In this document: in pieces, positions 17,083 to 25,146 of the stretch
How positions within the stretch are numbered: position 1 is the stretch's first letter
Layout: the number at the start of each line of letters is the position of its first letter
From: SBBG01 sp033717875
Lineage (GTDB): Bacteria > Pseudomonadota > Gammaproteobacteria > Ga0077554 > Ga007554
Direction: 5' to 3'
Assembly (NCBI GenBank): GCA_033717875.1
Contig: JADDKJ010000025.1
Location: forward strand, 1-51,884
Length of the DNA stretch: 51,884 nucleotides
Position numbers and translations under genes: made by a program
The notes under the pieces: generated by a model
The model's database searches: none
What the model was told of the DNA's origin: nothing
The model's input: the letters and a program-made list of their open reading frames with translations, nothing else

Positions 17083-17186
17083 GCCGTAATCATGCACCAC
17101 GGCGAGGACAGATTTCACGATTTTTTCGCGCAGATTAAGCGTATTAGGCATTCGCAGTAGATTCCAACCGAGGTTTTTAGGTTTTA
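17082..17186. mobile_element. MITE-like element, right half-copy
   Basis: Aligns with 7328-7430 with roughly a dozen mismatches and ends in the same terminal repeat (CCAACCGAGGTTTTTAGG). The left arm is missing; the similarity starts at the central hairpin. It lies between remains of an antitoxin and a PIN-domain toxin, so either insertion plus deletion or recombination at this element destroyed the locus. Confidence 0.75.
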
Positions 17187-17187
17187 A

Positions 17188-17370
17188 CTACCCAGAACCG
17201 GGGCGGCGGACCTGGCAAGAGAGTTTGGCGGGAAATATGGCATCAAGACCTTGGGCTCCATTCAGCTCTCAGCCGCCCATAGCCTTCACAATTCCAAATT
17301 TCTTTGCTCCGACAAAACCCTTTCCAAAGTAACTTCACGGATGGGAATGAAGCTGGTAGTCATAACTTAA
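17188..17370 (+). pseudogene. 3' fragment of a VapC-like PIN-domain toxin gene
   Basis: An open frame of 60 codons right after the MITE-like half-copy has no plausible start. Its translation (ADLAREFGGKYGIKTLGS, IQLSAAHSLHNSKFLCSD, KTLSKVTSRMGMKLVVIT) resembles the C-terminal third of VapC ribonucleases (typical YGLRTLDALHLA...FVTxDKRL). The acidic residue expected in TLD reads TLG here, a further sign of decay. Confidence 0.55.
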
Positions 17371-17469
17371 CTCTCGGCTGGCAGCCGCATCAGGAACCTC
17401 GCGGCACAGATCATGCAAAGCTCACCAAGGTGACGGAAACCGGATATAGAAATACGGTGCCAACGAATC

Positions 17470-18618
17470 ATGGATAAGACAATTTTCGCTCGGGAAGCGC
17501 GGACAGTAGAGTTCGTTGCCCGTCATTTATGGCACTTCATACGTCCATTGGTAAAAACGCACTTGTCACCGCGTTGCCGCCATTGCGTTCTTCCTGACAC
17601 AGCAAGCCCTCTGGATGAAACTGGTCTCTGCAAGGAATGCCGCGAGTATTCCACCACTGCCCCGACCGGAACCGCCAAGCATGCGCAACCCCACGACAGC
17701 GTCACCGACCCGATCGATGACATTCTCAGATCGTACACACAAAGCTCCAAAGGCCCCTACGACGCCATACTGCTGTTCAGCGGCGGCAAGGACAGCACCT
17801 ACCTGCTGCACCGCCTCGTCACGGATTATCCGCGGCTGCGGATACTGACGATGCTGGTCGACAACGGGTTCCTGAGCCCGTTCGCCGTTGAAAACGCAAA
17901 TCGCGTACTCAGACGTTTCGATGTGGATCACATTACGGTACGGCCTCAGCCCTCATTCGTAAAAAAGGCGTTTCGTTACGCGCTGACCAATCTGGACAAA
18001 CAGACCGGCTACAGCATTGTCGACCAATTCGATGGACACATCACTTTTGATACCGCCAAAAATTTGGCTGCCCGCCAGGACATTCCGCTGGTGATCTGCG
18101 GCGTATCACGTGTGCAGCTGGAAAATGTCTTCGGCCCCATCGGCTTTGAATTCCCACCTGAACAGGAACAAGCCCCGCTCACGACGCATGCCGGCATCCC
18201 GTTACGCGAGGTATTTAGCGAAGACGAAATGCAACACTGGTTCGACGGCTCATGCTTCCCCGAAGAACGGGTGCCGCGCTTCCTGTTCCCTTATTACGTG
18301 TGGGATCCAAGCGAGGAATTCATCCTCACGGAAGTCTCTCGCCTTGGATTGATCGACAGCAGGCAAAGCAGCCCGCTTCTCACCAACAATACGCTCATCC
18401 CGGTCATCGGCATGGCGGAAGTGGCGCGTTTCGGCTACAGCAGCTTTGAAGTGGAGTTTGCCCGCATGGTACGCGAAGGCAAATCCGAGCGCGGCTATTG
18501 GCTGAATCTCTTCGAGATGCTGGAATACTCAACCAAGACAGGCCACTTCATAAACAAGACAGTGACTGATACATTGGCGCAACTTGGATTGACCAAAAAA
18601 GACATCGGCGTCGGCTGA
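17470..18618 (+). CDS. PP-loop ATPase related to N-acetyl sugar amidotransferases
   Basis: 382 aa protein with an N-terminal zinc-ribbon-like pair of CxxC motifs (Cys36/39 and Cys54/57, in RCRHCVLPDT and GLCKECREY) and a PP-loop SGGKDS at 104-109, followed by TMLVDNGFLS and other adenylation-fold motifs. This arrangement matches the WbpG/PseA-like family that adenylates a substrate so that nitrogen can be transferred to it. No glutaminase or cyclase partner (HisH/HisF-like) is adjacent, unlike typical amidotransferase loci. Weak ribosome binding site. It is the first gene of an operon with an acyl ligase (7-base gap) and an SDR reductase. Confidence 0.72.
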   Translation: MDKTIFAREARTVEFVARHLWHFIRPLVKTHLSPRCRHCVLPDTASPLDETGLCKECREYSTTAPTGTAKHAQPHDSVTDPIDDILRSYTQSSKGPYDAILLFSGGKDSTYLLHRLVTDYPRLRILTMLVDNGFLSPFAVENANRVLRRFDVDHITVRPQPSFVKKAFRYALTNLDKQTGYSIVDQFDGHITFDTAKNLAARQDIPLVICGVSRVQLENVFGPIGFEFPPEQEQAPLTTHAGIPLREVFSEDEMQHWFDGSCFPEERVPRFLFPYYVWDPSEEFILTEVSRLGLIDSRQSSPLLTNNTLIPVIGMAEVARFGYSSFEVEFARMVREGKSERGYWLNLFEMLEYSTKTGHFINKTVTDTLAQLGLTKKDIGVG

Positions 18619-18625
18619 GGATAAA

Positions 18626-20329
18626 ATGGCCCACACGCAACCGCTGACCCTGATTGAATCCATCGAGCAGAAGGTGAAAGAAAAACCGGACGCCGTCGCG
18701 TTCTTTTCGGAAACCCCGAACGGCTGGACACCGCGAACGCACCACACCTATCACAACGATATCCTTCGCGTTGCCGCCACCCTGAGGAGGCAAGGCATCG
18801 AAAAAGGCGACCGGATCGCAATCCTGGCCCGGCCCGCCTACGAATGGGAGGTCGCCGACAAGGCCATCATGTACCTCGGCGGCATCACAGTCGGCCTCGA
18901 CCCCAAGAGCACCGGCCGCGACCTGGAATACATCATCGAAAACGCCGGCATCCGCGGACTCTTCGCCGAGAATCATGAATTACTGGAATTGATCTCGCCA
19001 CCATCGCGCGATCGGCTCGCCTTTATCTGTCTGTTCGAGGCGGATCCCGCCACAGACGGCCGTTTGCACAACCTTGGCGCCCTGCTGGAAAAAGCCCCGG
19101 AGACTGTCTTGCCATGTGAGGCGCGCCCCCACGACGTGGCCGCCATCATTTTCACCTCCGGCACAACCGGCAGACCTAAGGGCATCCCCCTCAGCCATCA
19201 CCAGCTCACCTTGGGGTTCCACGCCATGGAAAAGGCATTCGCCGCCGAATTTCAGAGGGGACATCACAAAACCTTGATCTGGATACCGCTCAGCAATGGT
19301 ACCGGCCGGTTGGTATCCTCGCTCTGTTACCATCTCGGCGTCGCCCAATATTTCATCAAGGATCCGCTCAGCCTGTTCGGCAAGGTCAAGGAACTCAATC
19401 CAACCTTTTTGATCGTCGTGCCCAGACTCCTTGAAAAAGTTTACTCCGAAATCCGCAAAAAACTGCGTGAAAAACCATTCGCGGCTTTCCTGGTGAACAA
19501 ACTTCTCGCCCTTCGCGCGCACCTTCCGTACCCCGCCCTGTTGACCCTCACCGATCATTTATTGATCGGTAAACTGCGGCGCGCCGTGTGGGGCTCCGGG
19601 ATGCGTTTCCTGATCTCCGGTTCCGCGCCTGTCGATGCCAGGATACTCCGCTTCTTTGACGCCCTTGGAGTCCCCACCTATGAAGTGTATGGCGCAAGCG
19701 AGGCCGCCATGCTAATGACGATGAACCACCCCGGCGCACTTCGTTATGGGTCGGTGGGCCAGCCGGCATCCATCATGGACCTGCGCCTTGCCGCCGATGG
19801 GGAGATTCTCGTCAAAACACCCGCTGCGCTGAAAAACTACTGGGGCGAAACCGACAGTGGCCGCCTTTTCGACGAGGAAGGGTATCTGAAGACCGGCGAT
19901 CTGGGACGGCTGGAAGATGGCTATGTCTATATCACGGGCCGCAAAAAAGAGATCATCAAGACCTCCACCGGCCAGCGGATATCTCCGAACGAGATCGAGA
20001 GCAACTATAAAGACATTTTAGGCATCGAACAATTTGTGGTAATTGGCAACGGGAGAAAATATCTAACCGCTCTCGTGACCATGGACGAATCCTTTAAATC
20101 ACAACTACTTGCCACAAAAGAGGAACCGACTTTTTATCTCCACCGCGAAATAGAAAAACGTAACCCCACCATTCAGAACAACCGGCAGGTAAAAAAATTC
20201 GCCCTCCTCCCGGCGCCACTCTCCATCGAGGCTGGTGAATTGACCACAACACTAAAGGTTCGCCGCGCGGAGGTCGAAAAGCGTTACCAGCAGATCATCA
20301 ACACCATGTACCCAGAGGAAGACATATGA
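18626..20329 (+). CDS. AMP-forming acyl-CoA synthetase-like ligase
   Basis: 567 aa ANL-superfamily enzyme. The ATP-binding P-loop is FTSGTTGRPKGIPLSH (about residue 177), followed by YEVYGASEAA (A5), TGDLGRLEDGYVYITGRKKE (A7-A8) and the C-terminal TTTLKVRR stretch around the catalytic lysine. It resembles long-chain fatty acyl-CoA synthetases (FAA1-like). It should activate a carboxylic acid, probably a fatty acid, for the SDR downstream. The stop overlaps the next ATG by 4 bases. Confidence 0.88.
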   Translation: MAHTQPLTLIESIEQKVKEKPDAVAFFSETPNGWTPRTHHTYHNDILRVAATLRRQGIEKGDRIAILARPAYEWEVADKAIMYLGGITVGLDPKSTGRDLEYIIENAGIRGLFAENHELLELISPPSRDRLAFICLFEADPATDGRLHNLGALLEKAPETVLPCEARPHDVAAIIFTSGTTGRPKGIPLSHHQLTLGFHAMEKAFAAEFQRGHHKTLIWIPLSNGTGRLVSSLCYHLGVAQYFIKDPLSLFGKVKELNPTFLIVVPRLLEKVYSEIRKKLREKPFAAFLVNKLLALRAHLPYPALLTLTDHLLIGKLRRAVWGSGMRFLISGSAPVDARILRFFDALGVPTYEVYGASEAAMLMTMNHPGALRYGSVGQPASIMDLRLAADGEILVKTPAALKNYWGETDSGRLFDEEGYLKTGDLGRLEDGYVYITGRKKEIIKTSTGQRISPNEIESNYKDILGIEQFVVIGNGRKYLTALVTMDESFKSQLLATKEEPTFYLHREIEKRNPTIQNNRQVKKFALLPAPLSIEAGELTTTLKVRRAEVEKRYQQIINTMYPEEDI

Positions 20330-21450
20330 AAGGCGTTTTCATAACGGGCGCGAACGGCAACGTCGGCTCACGACTCACAAAGGAATATCTGACCGGCTCC
20401 AATTACAAATTATTCCTTCTCGTTCGCGGCAAATCGCAGCAAGATGCGACTGATCGACTCAAAAAAGCCCTCGCCTTTTGGGAAGTCCCCTTCGAACAAT
20501 ACCCTGACCGGATCGAAGTGCTGTGCGGCGACATCACGCAACCGGATTTGGGCCTCATGCCAGACCAGATCGCGGCCATTCAAGATCGAGTCCACCTGTT
20601 CATACACGCCGCATCGAACATCCGTCTGGATCTGACTGTAGAGGATGCCCGCCGTATGATTCTGGGTGGCACCCAAAACGCCTATCGCCTCAGCCAGAAC
20701 TTCTCTCACCTCGAACGCTTCGGATTCATCAGCACCATGGAGGTGATAGGGCGTTACAAAGGGCTGGTCAAGGAAGAATTCCTGACCAGTTACAAGCTAG
20801 ATTTCCTCAACACCTACGAAATCGCCAAGTTCGAAGCCGAAGAATTCCTCAAACAAGAAATCGAATCAGGGGCCTCCATCAGTCTATTTCGACCCACCAT
20901 GGTCGTCGGCGAAGCGGCCACTGGCAAGGCACTCGGATTTCAGTCCTTCTATATGATGGTCGAAAAAATGCTGCTGAATCCCGACTACCCGATCCTGCCC
21001 AAAGGCCCGCCGGTGGATACGATCCCCGTTGACATTCTCGCACAGGGGATCGTCAAACTGATGGAATATCCCGACGCCCGGGGGCAGGTCTATCACCTCG
21101 CCCAAGGCCTCGCCGATCCGATCACATTCCCTGAATTCATCAGCGAATTACAATCCATACTCGAAACCCGGCTGCACCGCAAAATCCGCCGCCCCATCTA
21201 TATCGCCCCGATATTTCACCGGATCTTGCTCACCACACTCAGCAAGATCACATGGGGGCGGCTGAGGCGTTTTTTCCGTGTCCAACTTATTTTTATCAAA
21301 TTCGCGGGACTATCCTGGAAAGTCGACAACCAGAAAACTCGCGGCACCCTCAAAATCCTGGGCGTAAGTTGGCCGCCACTCAAACAATATCTACCGATCC
21401 TGATTGGCTATTATCTGGAACATCGAGACAAAAACAAATTGCCGTTTTAG
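20326..21450 (+). CDS. SDR oxidoreductase, thioester-reductase-like (NAD_binding_4)
   Basis: 374 aa extended SDR. The nucleotide motif is TGANGNVGSRL; IHAASNIRLDLTVEDARR, FISTMEVIG (Ser) and TYEIAKFEAE (Tyr/Lys) fit the thioester reductase/fatty acyl-CoA reductase N-terminal family. The C-terminal part (residues 270-374) carries basic and hydrophobic stretches that may bind a membrane. Coupled with the upstream ligase, it could reduce an acyl thioester to an aldehyde or alcohol; this is inference. A strong terminator follows 78 bases later. Confidence 0.82.
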   Translation: MKGVFITGANGNVGSRLTKEYLTGSNYKLFLLVRGKSQQDATDRLKKALAFWEVPFEQYPDRIEVLCGDITQPDLGLMPDQIAAIQDRVHLFIHAASNIRLDLTVEDARRMILGGTQNAYRLSQNFSHLERFGFISTMEVIGRYKGLVKEEFLTSYKLDFLNTYEIAKFEAEEFLKQEIESGASISLFRPTMVVGEAATGKALGFQSFYMMVEKMLLNPDYPILPKGPPVDTIPVDILAQGIVKLMEYPDARGQVYHLAQGLADPITFPEFISELQSILETRLHRKIRRPIYIAPIFHRILLTTLSKITWGRLRRFFRVQLIFIKFAGLSWKVDNQKTRGTLKILGVSWPPLKQYLPILIGYYLEHRDKNKLPF

Positions 21451-21527
21451 AACACGTCCACCCTTCGGCAATACGCCTGCGCCGGGCTCATATGCAAATC
21501 CGCATTTCCCTCACGCCTCCCTAAAGC

Positions 21528-21562
21528 AATTGTTTGTCTCCTTAAGGAGACAAACAATTTTT
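21528..21562 (+). terminator. rho-independent terminator of the three-gene operon
   Basis: AATTGTTTGTCTCC and GGAGACAAACAATT are perfect 14 bp arms around TTAA, followed by a T-rich run. It closes the PP-loop/ligase/SDR operon. Confidence 0.9.
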
Positions 21563-22515
21563 CTTTACATCATCAAATAGATATCCTTCCCTCAACATAT
21601 TTTCCTTATTTAAAAAAGAAAATTTGTCACGTCTTGTCTCAAAAAGGAGACGCATTATCCTTGCCGCGAAGTCGTCCATAACTATATCAACTTGATTTTT
21701 AACTATTTTTATTTTTGGCTCAGTAATTGCCTACATGGTTTTCAGACTATTCTTTCGAACAGTAAAAGATTTCAATTTGGTCTTAGCCTGGAAACCGTAT
21801 GTGGGCCATAGCGATTTTTTTGAGATCCCGCTTTGTAACTTCTGATTCCGTGATGAAATTCTCTCCCATGCAGCGACAGTGTCGGCATTCATTCCGCAGC
21901 CATAATAATCCACATCAACATCGGGAAATACCCCCGCAAGAGAACGGTGAACGCGCCGAGCACAGTGCTGCGGCACGGTTCGCCACCAAGCCAAGGATTT
22001 ATTAAAGGAAAAACATGCCATGACAAAAACCCTGAGGATCGTCCGTAGTGTCCGGCAATTTTGCCAATCAGCCCCTATAACAGGCTGAACCAAACAAGGA
22101 AAATACCGTATCCATGGGTGTCGCCGATTTCAACGTGAGATTGGGGAAACAGGAGCTTTTGTGATTATTGGCGAAACCGATAACCAATTAAATCTATTAC
22201 AGAAAATTTCCAGACACTACCAATCTGTTATGCAAATGTTGGATTTTGTGATGAATTCCTCATTCCTCAAGAGACCGAATTAACATCAATTTATCTTTGA
22301 TCCAGAGTAGGCTAACACACAATCCAGACTAGGCAAGACGGCATAAACTCAAGGAAAAAGTTCTTACAAATTCATGAGCACCTCCATAATCTTCGGAGAA
22401 CCCGTTGAAAGCGCAGCTCAACATGCTCATGCACTGTTGCGTGTACCCCGCTTTTTCTACTACTTGCCGATCGAAAATTATAGAAATACCTTAATATATC
22501 TGAGGAATATACGAA
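21563..22515. other. AT-rich gene-poor region before the acyltransferase
   Basis: About 950 bases, clearly lower in GC than the flanks. A 120-codon minus-strand frame (21731-22093) is open, but I recognise no family, there is no convincing ribosome binding site, and I do not call it. A small hairpin GTCTC-N5-GGAGAC lies near 21635-21652. A degenerate copy of the middle of the 23497-23624 element is at about 22411-22459. The promoter of the acyltransferase gene should lie at the right-hand end; GAGGAA precedes its ATG. Confidence 0.4.
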
Positions 22516-23403
22516 ATGAAACCGAACGTTATCCCCATCTTTAATGTAGAAAAAAGCGCAGAAGCCGCAAATCCTGCCCGCATAGAAAATTTGGCGGATG
22601 AATATTTATTTCCCCCAGACAAGCCACTAGAAATACGAATAGCGCGCAGCGCCAGAGAGCTCCATGACGCCTATCACCTCGTCTACAATCAATATTGCAA
22701 AATAGGATATCAGATTGAAAATGATAGTAAAATCAGGTTTACCCCACATTTTGCACTACCCACTAGCCATACGTTTATAGCACTATCGCACGGAGAAGTC
22801 GCGGCTACACTTACAATGGTAATCGATGGCGCCCTCGGCCTCCCCATGGAGAAGGAATATCCAGAAGAAATTCAATTGCTCAGGAGAAAATCGGGGGCAT
22901 TGCTCGCCGAAATTTCGTGCCTCGTAACACGCCGCTCTAGAGATTTAACTTTACTGTTACAGCTCTTCTATGCAGCCTATATTTACGCATTACACAGGCA
23001 TAAGGTAAGTGATTTCTGTGTTGCCATAGCACCAGAGCACCAAAGTTTTTATAGGCATGCCATGCTCCTCGAACAAATCGGCCCCGTCAAGGAATACGCA
23101 CTTATCAATCACATGCGCACTGTGGCTATGCGACTAAACCTTCCTTCCGCCGAACAGCGTTATCACAAAGCGCACAGTATGCGAAAAATGCTGGGACGAT
23201 TTTTCCTTGGCAAAGAAGATCTACAGCAAATAGGCAGGAACCTCAAGCACCCCGACCAAAGCGCACTCCAAGCTCGGCTCGAGTTTGCGCGCGCATATCT
23301 AGATCGAAACCATTTACCAGCCGCTGTCACTCAGCACATCGACGATGCTTTCCGTGAAGCACTACTTACCGAAGAAAGTAACAACTTGGCACTTGCCAGT
23401 TAG
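22516..23403 (+). CDS. PEP-CTERM/exosortase-associated acyltransferase (FeeM/LuxI-like)
   Basis: 295 aa GNAT-like acyltransferase resembling N-acyl amino acid synthases and the acyltransferase family found with exosortase systems. Typical parts are LEIRIARSARELHDAYHLVY near residue 35, SHTFIALSHGEVAATLTMVIDG, and GALLAEISCLVTRRSRD. LuxI-like folds of this type take acyl groups from acyl-ACP. The substrate is unknown. Codon use and base composition are more AT-rich than the neighbours. It lies alone, near a PEP-CTERM protein and the prs cluster, which fits a role in that system. Confidence 0.72.
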   Translation: MKPNVIPIFNVEKSAEAANPARIENLADEYLFPPDKPLEIRIARSARELHDAYHLVYNQYCKIGYQIENDSKIRFTPHFALPTSHTFIALSHGEVAATLTMVIDGALGLPMEKEYPEEIQLLRRKSGALLAEISCLVTRRSRDLTLLLQLFYAAYIYALHRHKVSDFCVAIAPEHQSFYRHAMLLEQIGPVKEYALINHMRTVAMRLNLPSAEQRYHKAHSMRKMLGRFFLGKEDLQQIGRNLKHPDQSALQARLEFARAYLDRNHLPAAVTQHIDDAFREALLTEESNNLALAS

Positions 23404-23496
23404 CGGCCTGGTCGATGAGAAATAGTCCTTGGCCTAAAGGATGCCTGCATGAGGCCATGACGACCCGGCCATCAAAATGCCCTAAGCTTATGGGCA

Positions 23497-23624
23497 TTCT
23501 AAAAATTCGCTGAAGCCGCGATGGCGGCGTTGGAAATGCGCTCAAAATGCTCATGTACTCCGTGTACACTCCGCTTTTTCGCGCATTTCCGCCTTGCCAT
23601 CGCGCCTTGATCGAATTTTTAGAA
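23497..23624. repeat. large fold-back palindromic element
   Basis: Two roughly 45 bp arms, left from TTCTAAAAATTCG to GGAAATGCGC and right from GCGCATTTCC to CGAATTTTTAGAA, pair with few mismatches around a middle part with its own hairpin (CATGTAC...GTACAC). Outside them GGGC/GCCC also pair, and a HindIII-site-centred hairpin (23476-23498) lies on the left. A degenerate copy of the centre occurs at 22411-22459. No gene is inside. Confidence 0.8.
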
Positions 23625-23714
23625 GCGCCCTTATGGCGTTTTCTCTGCCGGAAAAAGACGGGGTTCTTCGAACGGAAGCCGCGATTAAAGCCTACTTCTA
23701 AATGGAGGTGCCCC

Positions 23715-23772
23715 AAAAAAGCAGCTCGTGCAAGGCGCAGTCGAAAATAGCCGATTACACCTTGCACGAGCC
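23715..23772 (-). terminator. long-stem terminator of the PEP-CTERM gene
   Basis: On the minus strand GCTCGTGCAAGG and CCTTGCACGAGC pair, extended inward by partly complementary bases, and are followed by a run of six T. It lies 10 bases beyond the stop of the PEP-CTERM gene. Confidence 0.8.
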
Positions 23773-23782
23773 GTCGCGTAAT

Positions 23783-24592
23783 TTAGGTCTGCTTACGGCG
23801 ACGCAGGCTGAGGGCGCTCAACCCAACCAGTCCCAAACCCATCAGCGCGATGCTGGCAGGTTCAGGCACAAACACCGCATCCAACGAACCATTGATAGTT
23901 TGTGTACCAACAGGAACGAACGAGTTCAGTTGCGCGGATTGAAGAGAAAAACTGTAAAAGGGTACTGGCTGGGTGAAATAACCCATACCCGCACCAGTCA
24001 ATGCGAAATTGGTTTTAGCACCAAAACTACCGCAGTTGATACCACCTACACAGGTGCTTAGGGTGGGGTCAAGCGTACCCGCACCGCTGATTGCAGCCCC
24101 CGTTGCGATCAGATAATCAGGATCTCCGGTATTCCCGGTCGCCCAGGGAAGACTGCCGTTTGCGGGCGCGGCAAAGGTTGTGTCGCTGTTAGGGTCGATC
24201 CAGAGCGCCAGACTGCCGCCCGGAATGAACGTGAAACTGGTCACGCCAGCAACGGTCGCGTAGGTTCCCGAAGCCTGCAACAGAGCATAAAGCCCATATC
24301 CACCAGAGCCAAAACTACCGAGCTGAGTAGTGACTGGGGTGGTCCCATCATTAGCAACAAACTGACCGGCTTGCCATTTAAGCGAGGTTTGAAAGTTCCC
24401 CACACCATCAAAGGTAACAACTTCCACATAGTTACCGGTAATCTTGTCGGCAGTAAAGACATTGGCCGCACTACCGGGCACAGAAGTCTCCGTCACCTGG
24501 AAATCGCTAAAAACAGCAGCCATGGAACCAGCGCTTGCCGTGGCCATAGCTGCAATTAAACCCGCTTGCGCCAATTTCAAATTGAATTTCAT
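23783..24592 (-). CDS. PEP-CTERM sorting-domain protein
   Basis: 269 aa exported protein. An N-terminal signal peptide (LAQAGLIAAMATASAGSMAA) and a C-terminal PEP-CTERM tail are both clear: the VPEPAS motif, a hydrophobic helix (IALMGLGLVGLSALSL) and a basic RRRK end. The middle is beta-rich, low in charge and unlike known enzymes, as usual for such proteins. Exosortase would cleave at the PEP motif. It is a single-gene unit with a large upstream region that carries a sigma-54 motif and two 17 bp boxes, exactly the setting described for proteobacterial PEP-CTERM genes. Confidence 0.93.
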   Translation of the reverse strand: MKFNLKLAQAGLIAAMATASAGSMAAVFSDFQVTETSVPGSAANVFTADKITGNYVEVVTFDGVGNFQTSLKWQAGQFVANDGTTPVTTQLGSFGSGGYGLYALLQASGTYATVAGVTSFTFIPGGSLALWIDPNSDTTFAAPANGSLPWATGNTGDPDYLIATGAAISGAGTLDPTLSTCVGGINCGSFGAKTNFALTGAGMGYFTQPVPFYSFSLQSAQLNSFVPVGTQTINGSLDAVFVPEPASIALMGLGLVGLSALSLRRRKQT

Positions 24593-24650
24593 TTCTCGTT
24601 CCTCATAGGTTACTTAAACAATGACTACTGCATTGCCACACACAAAGTAA

Positions 24651-24666
24651 AGCATTTTTCGTGCCA
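24651..24666 (-). promoter_or_regulatory. sigma-54 (-24/-12) promoter of the PEP-CTERM gene
   Basis: On the minus strand TGGCACGAAAAATGCT has GG and GC separated by exactly 10 bases and matches the -24 TGGCACG consensus fully; the -12 part reads ATGC instead of TTGC. It lies about 60-75 bases upstream of the ATG at 24592. It fits control by the PrsR sigma-54 activator encoded nearby. Confidence 0.85.
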
Positions 24667-24741
24667 TAAAAATAATACCCAAACAGAAACAATACCTTAA
24701 TAAACGATCCACCCCCCGTCGCGGCAATTCGGCAAATAAAG

Positions 24742-24758
24742 TGTAAAAAAATCCGACA
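24742..24758 (-). promoter_or_regulatory. putative PrsR upstream box, copy 1
   Basis: In gene orientation TGTCGGATTTTTTTACA, a TGT-N11-ACA dyad. It differs at one base of 17 from copy 2, lies 75 bases upstream of the sigma-54 motif, and is a likely enhancer-type binding site for the activator. Confidence 0.6.
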
Positions 24759-24862
24759 CTCGATCAATAACCAAAAAAATAAATAAGCCATTGAAAATAA
24801 ACAATAAAAATTTTTTAGGGAGGTGATAAACACAGACTTCGATCATACCCGGCCTAAAAAAC

Positions 24863-24879
24863 TGTAAAAAATTCCGACA
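24863..24879 (-). promoter_or_regulatory. putative PrsR upstream box, copy 2
   Basis: In gene orientation TGTCGGAATTTTTTACA, matching copy 1 at 16 of 17 bases in the same orientation 121 bases further upstream. Between the copies lies another possible hairpin (TTTTTTAGG...CCTAAAAAA, about 24808-24862). Confidence 0.6.
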
Positions 24880-25146
24880 AATATAATTTTTACCAGAATA
24901 AACAATATATTACATCAGTTTCACGATTTTTTACTCTTTCTTCGCCGCCCACCAATGCAGACTAAACAGCCCCCGTAACCTCGCCCCCCCTTCATTCAGG
25001 AGGGTATCACAAGGTTAAGAACGGCTTCTTGGCGGTTTTCATCAGCGAATTCAGGGACATAAAGCCGCCTCACATAGCAACGCAACGTCCAGAGAAAGTT
25101 TATCGCGAGCGGTGAGAGGCCCGGGCAAGCCCGCCCGCGATTTTGA
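24880..25146. other. intergenic remainder downstream of the distal prsT
   Basis: 267 bases between the PEP-CTERM upstream region and the end of the distal prsT gene. It is AT-rich on its left side. A GC-rich hairpin (CGGGC...GCCCG, about 25121-25136) just past the prsT stop could be a weak terminator. No gene is seen. Confidence 0.35.

Noticed and set aside
21731..22093. 120-codon minus-strand frame in the AT-rich gap
   Set aside because: No recognised family, no ribosome binding site, and odd composition. Possible but not supported; described with the intergenic region instead.
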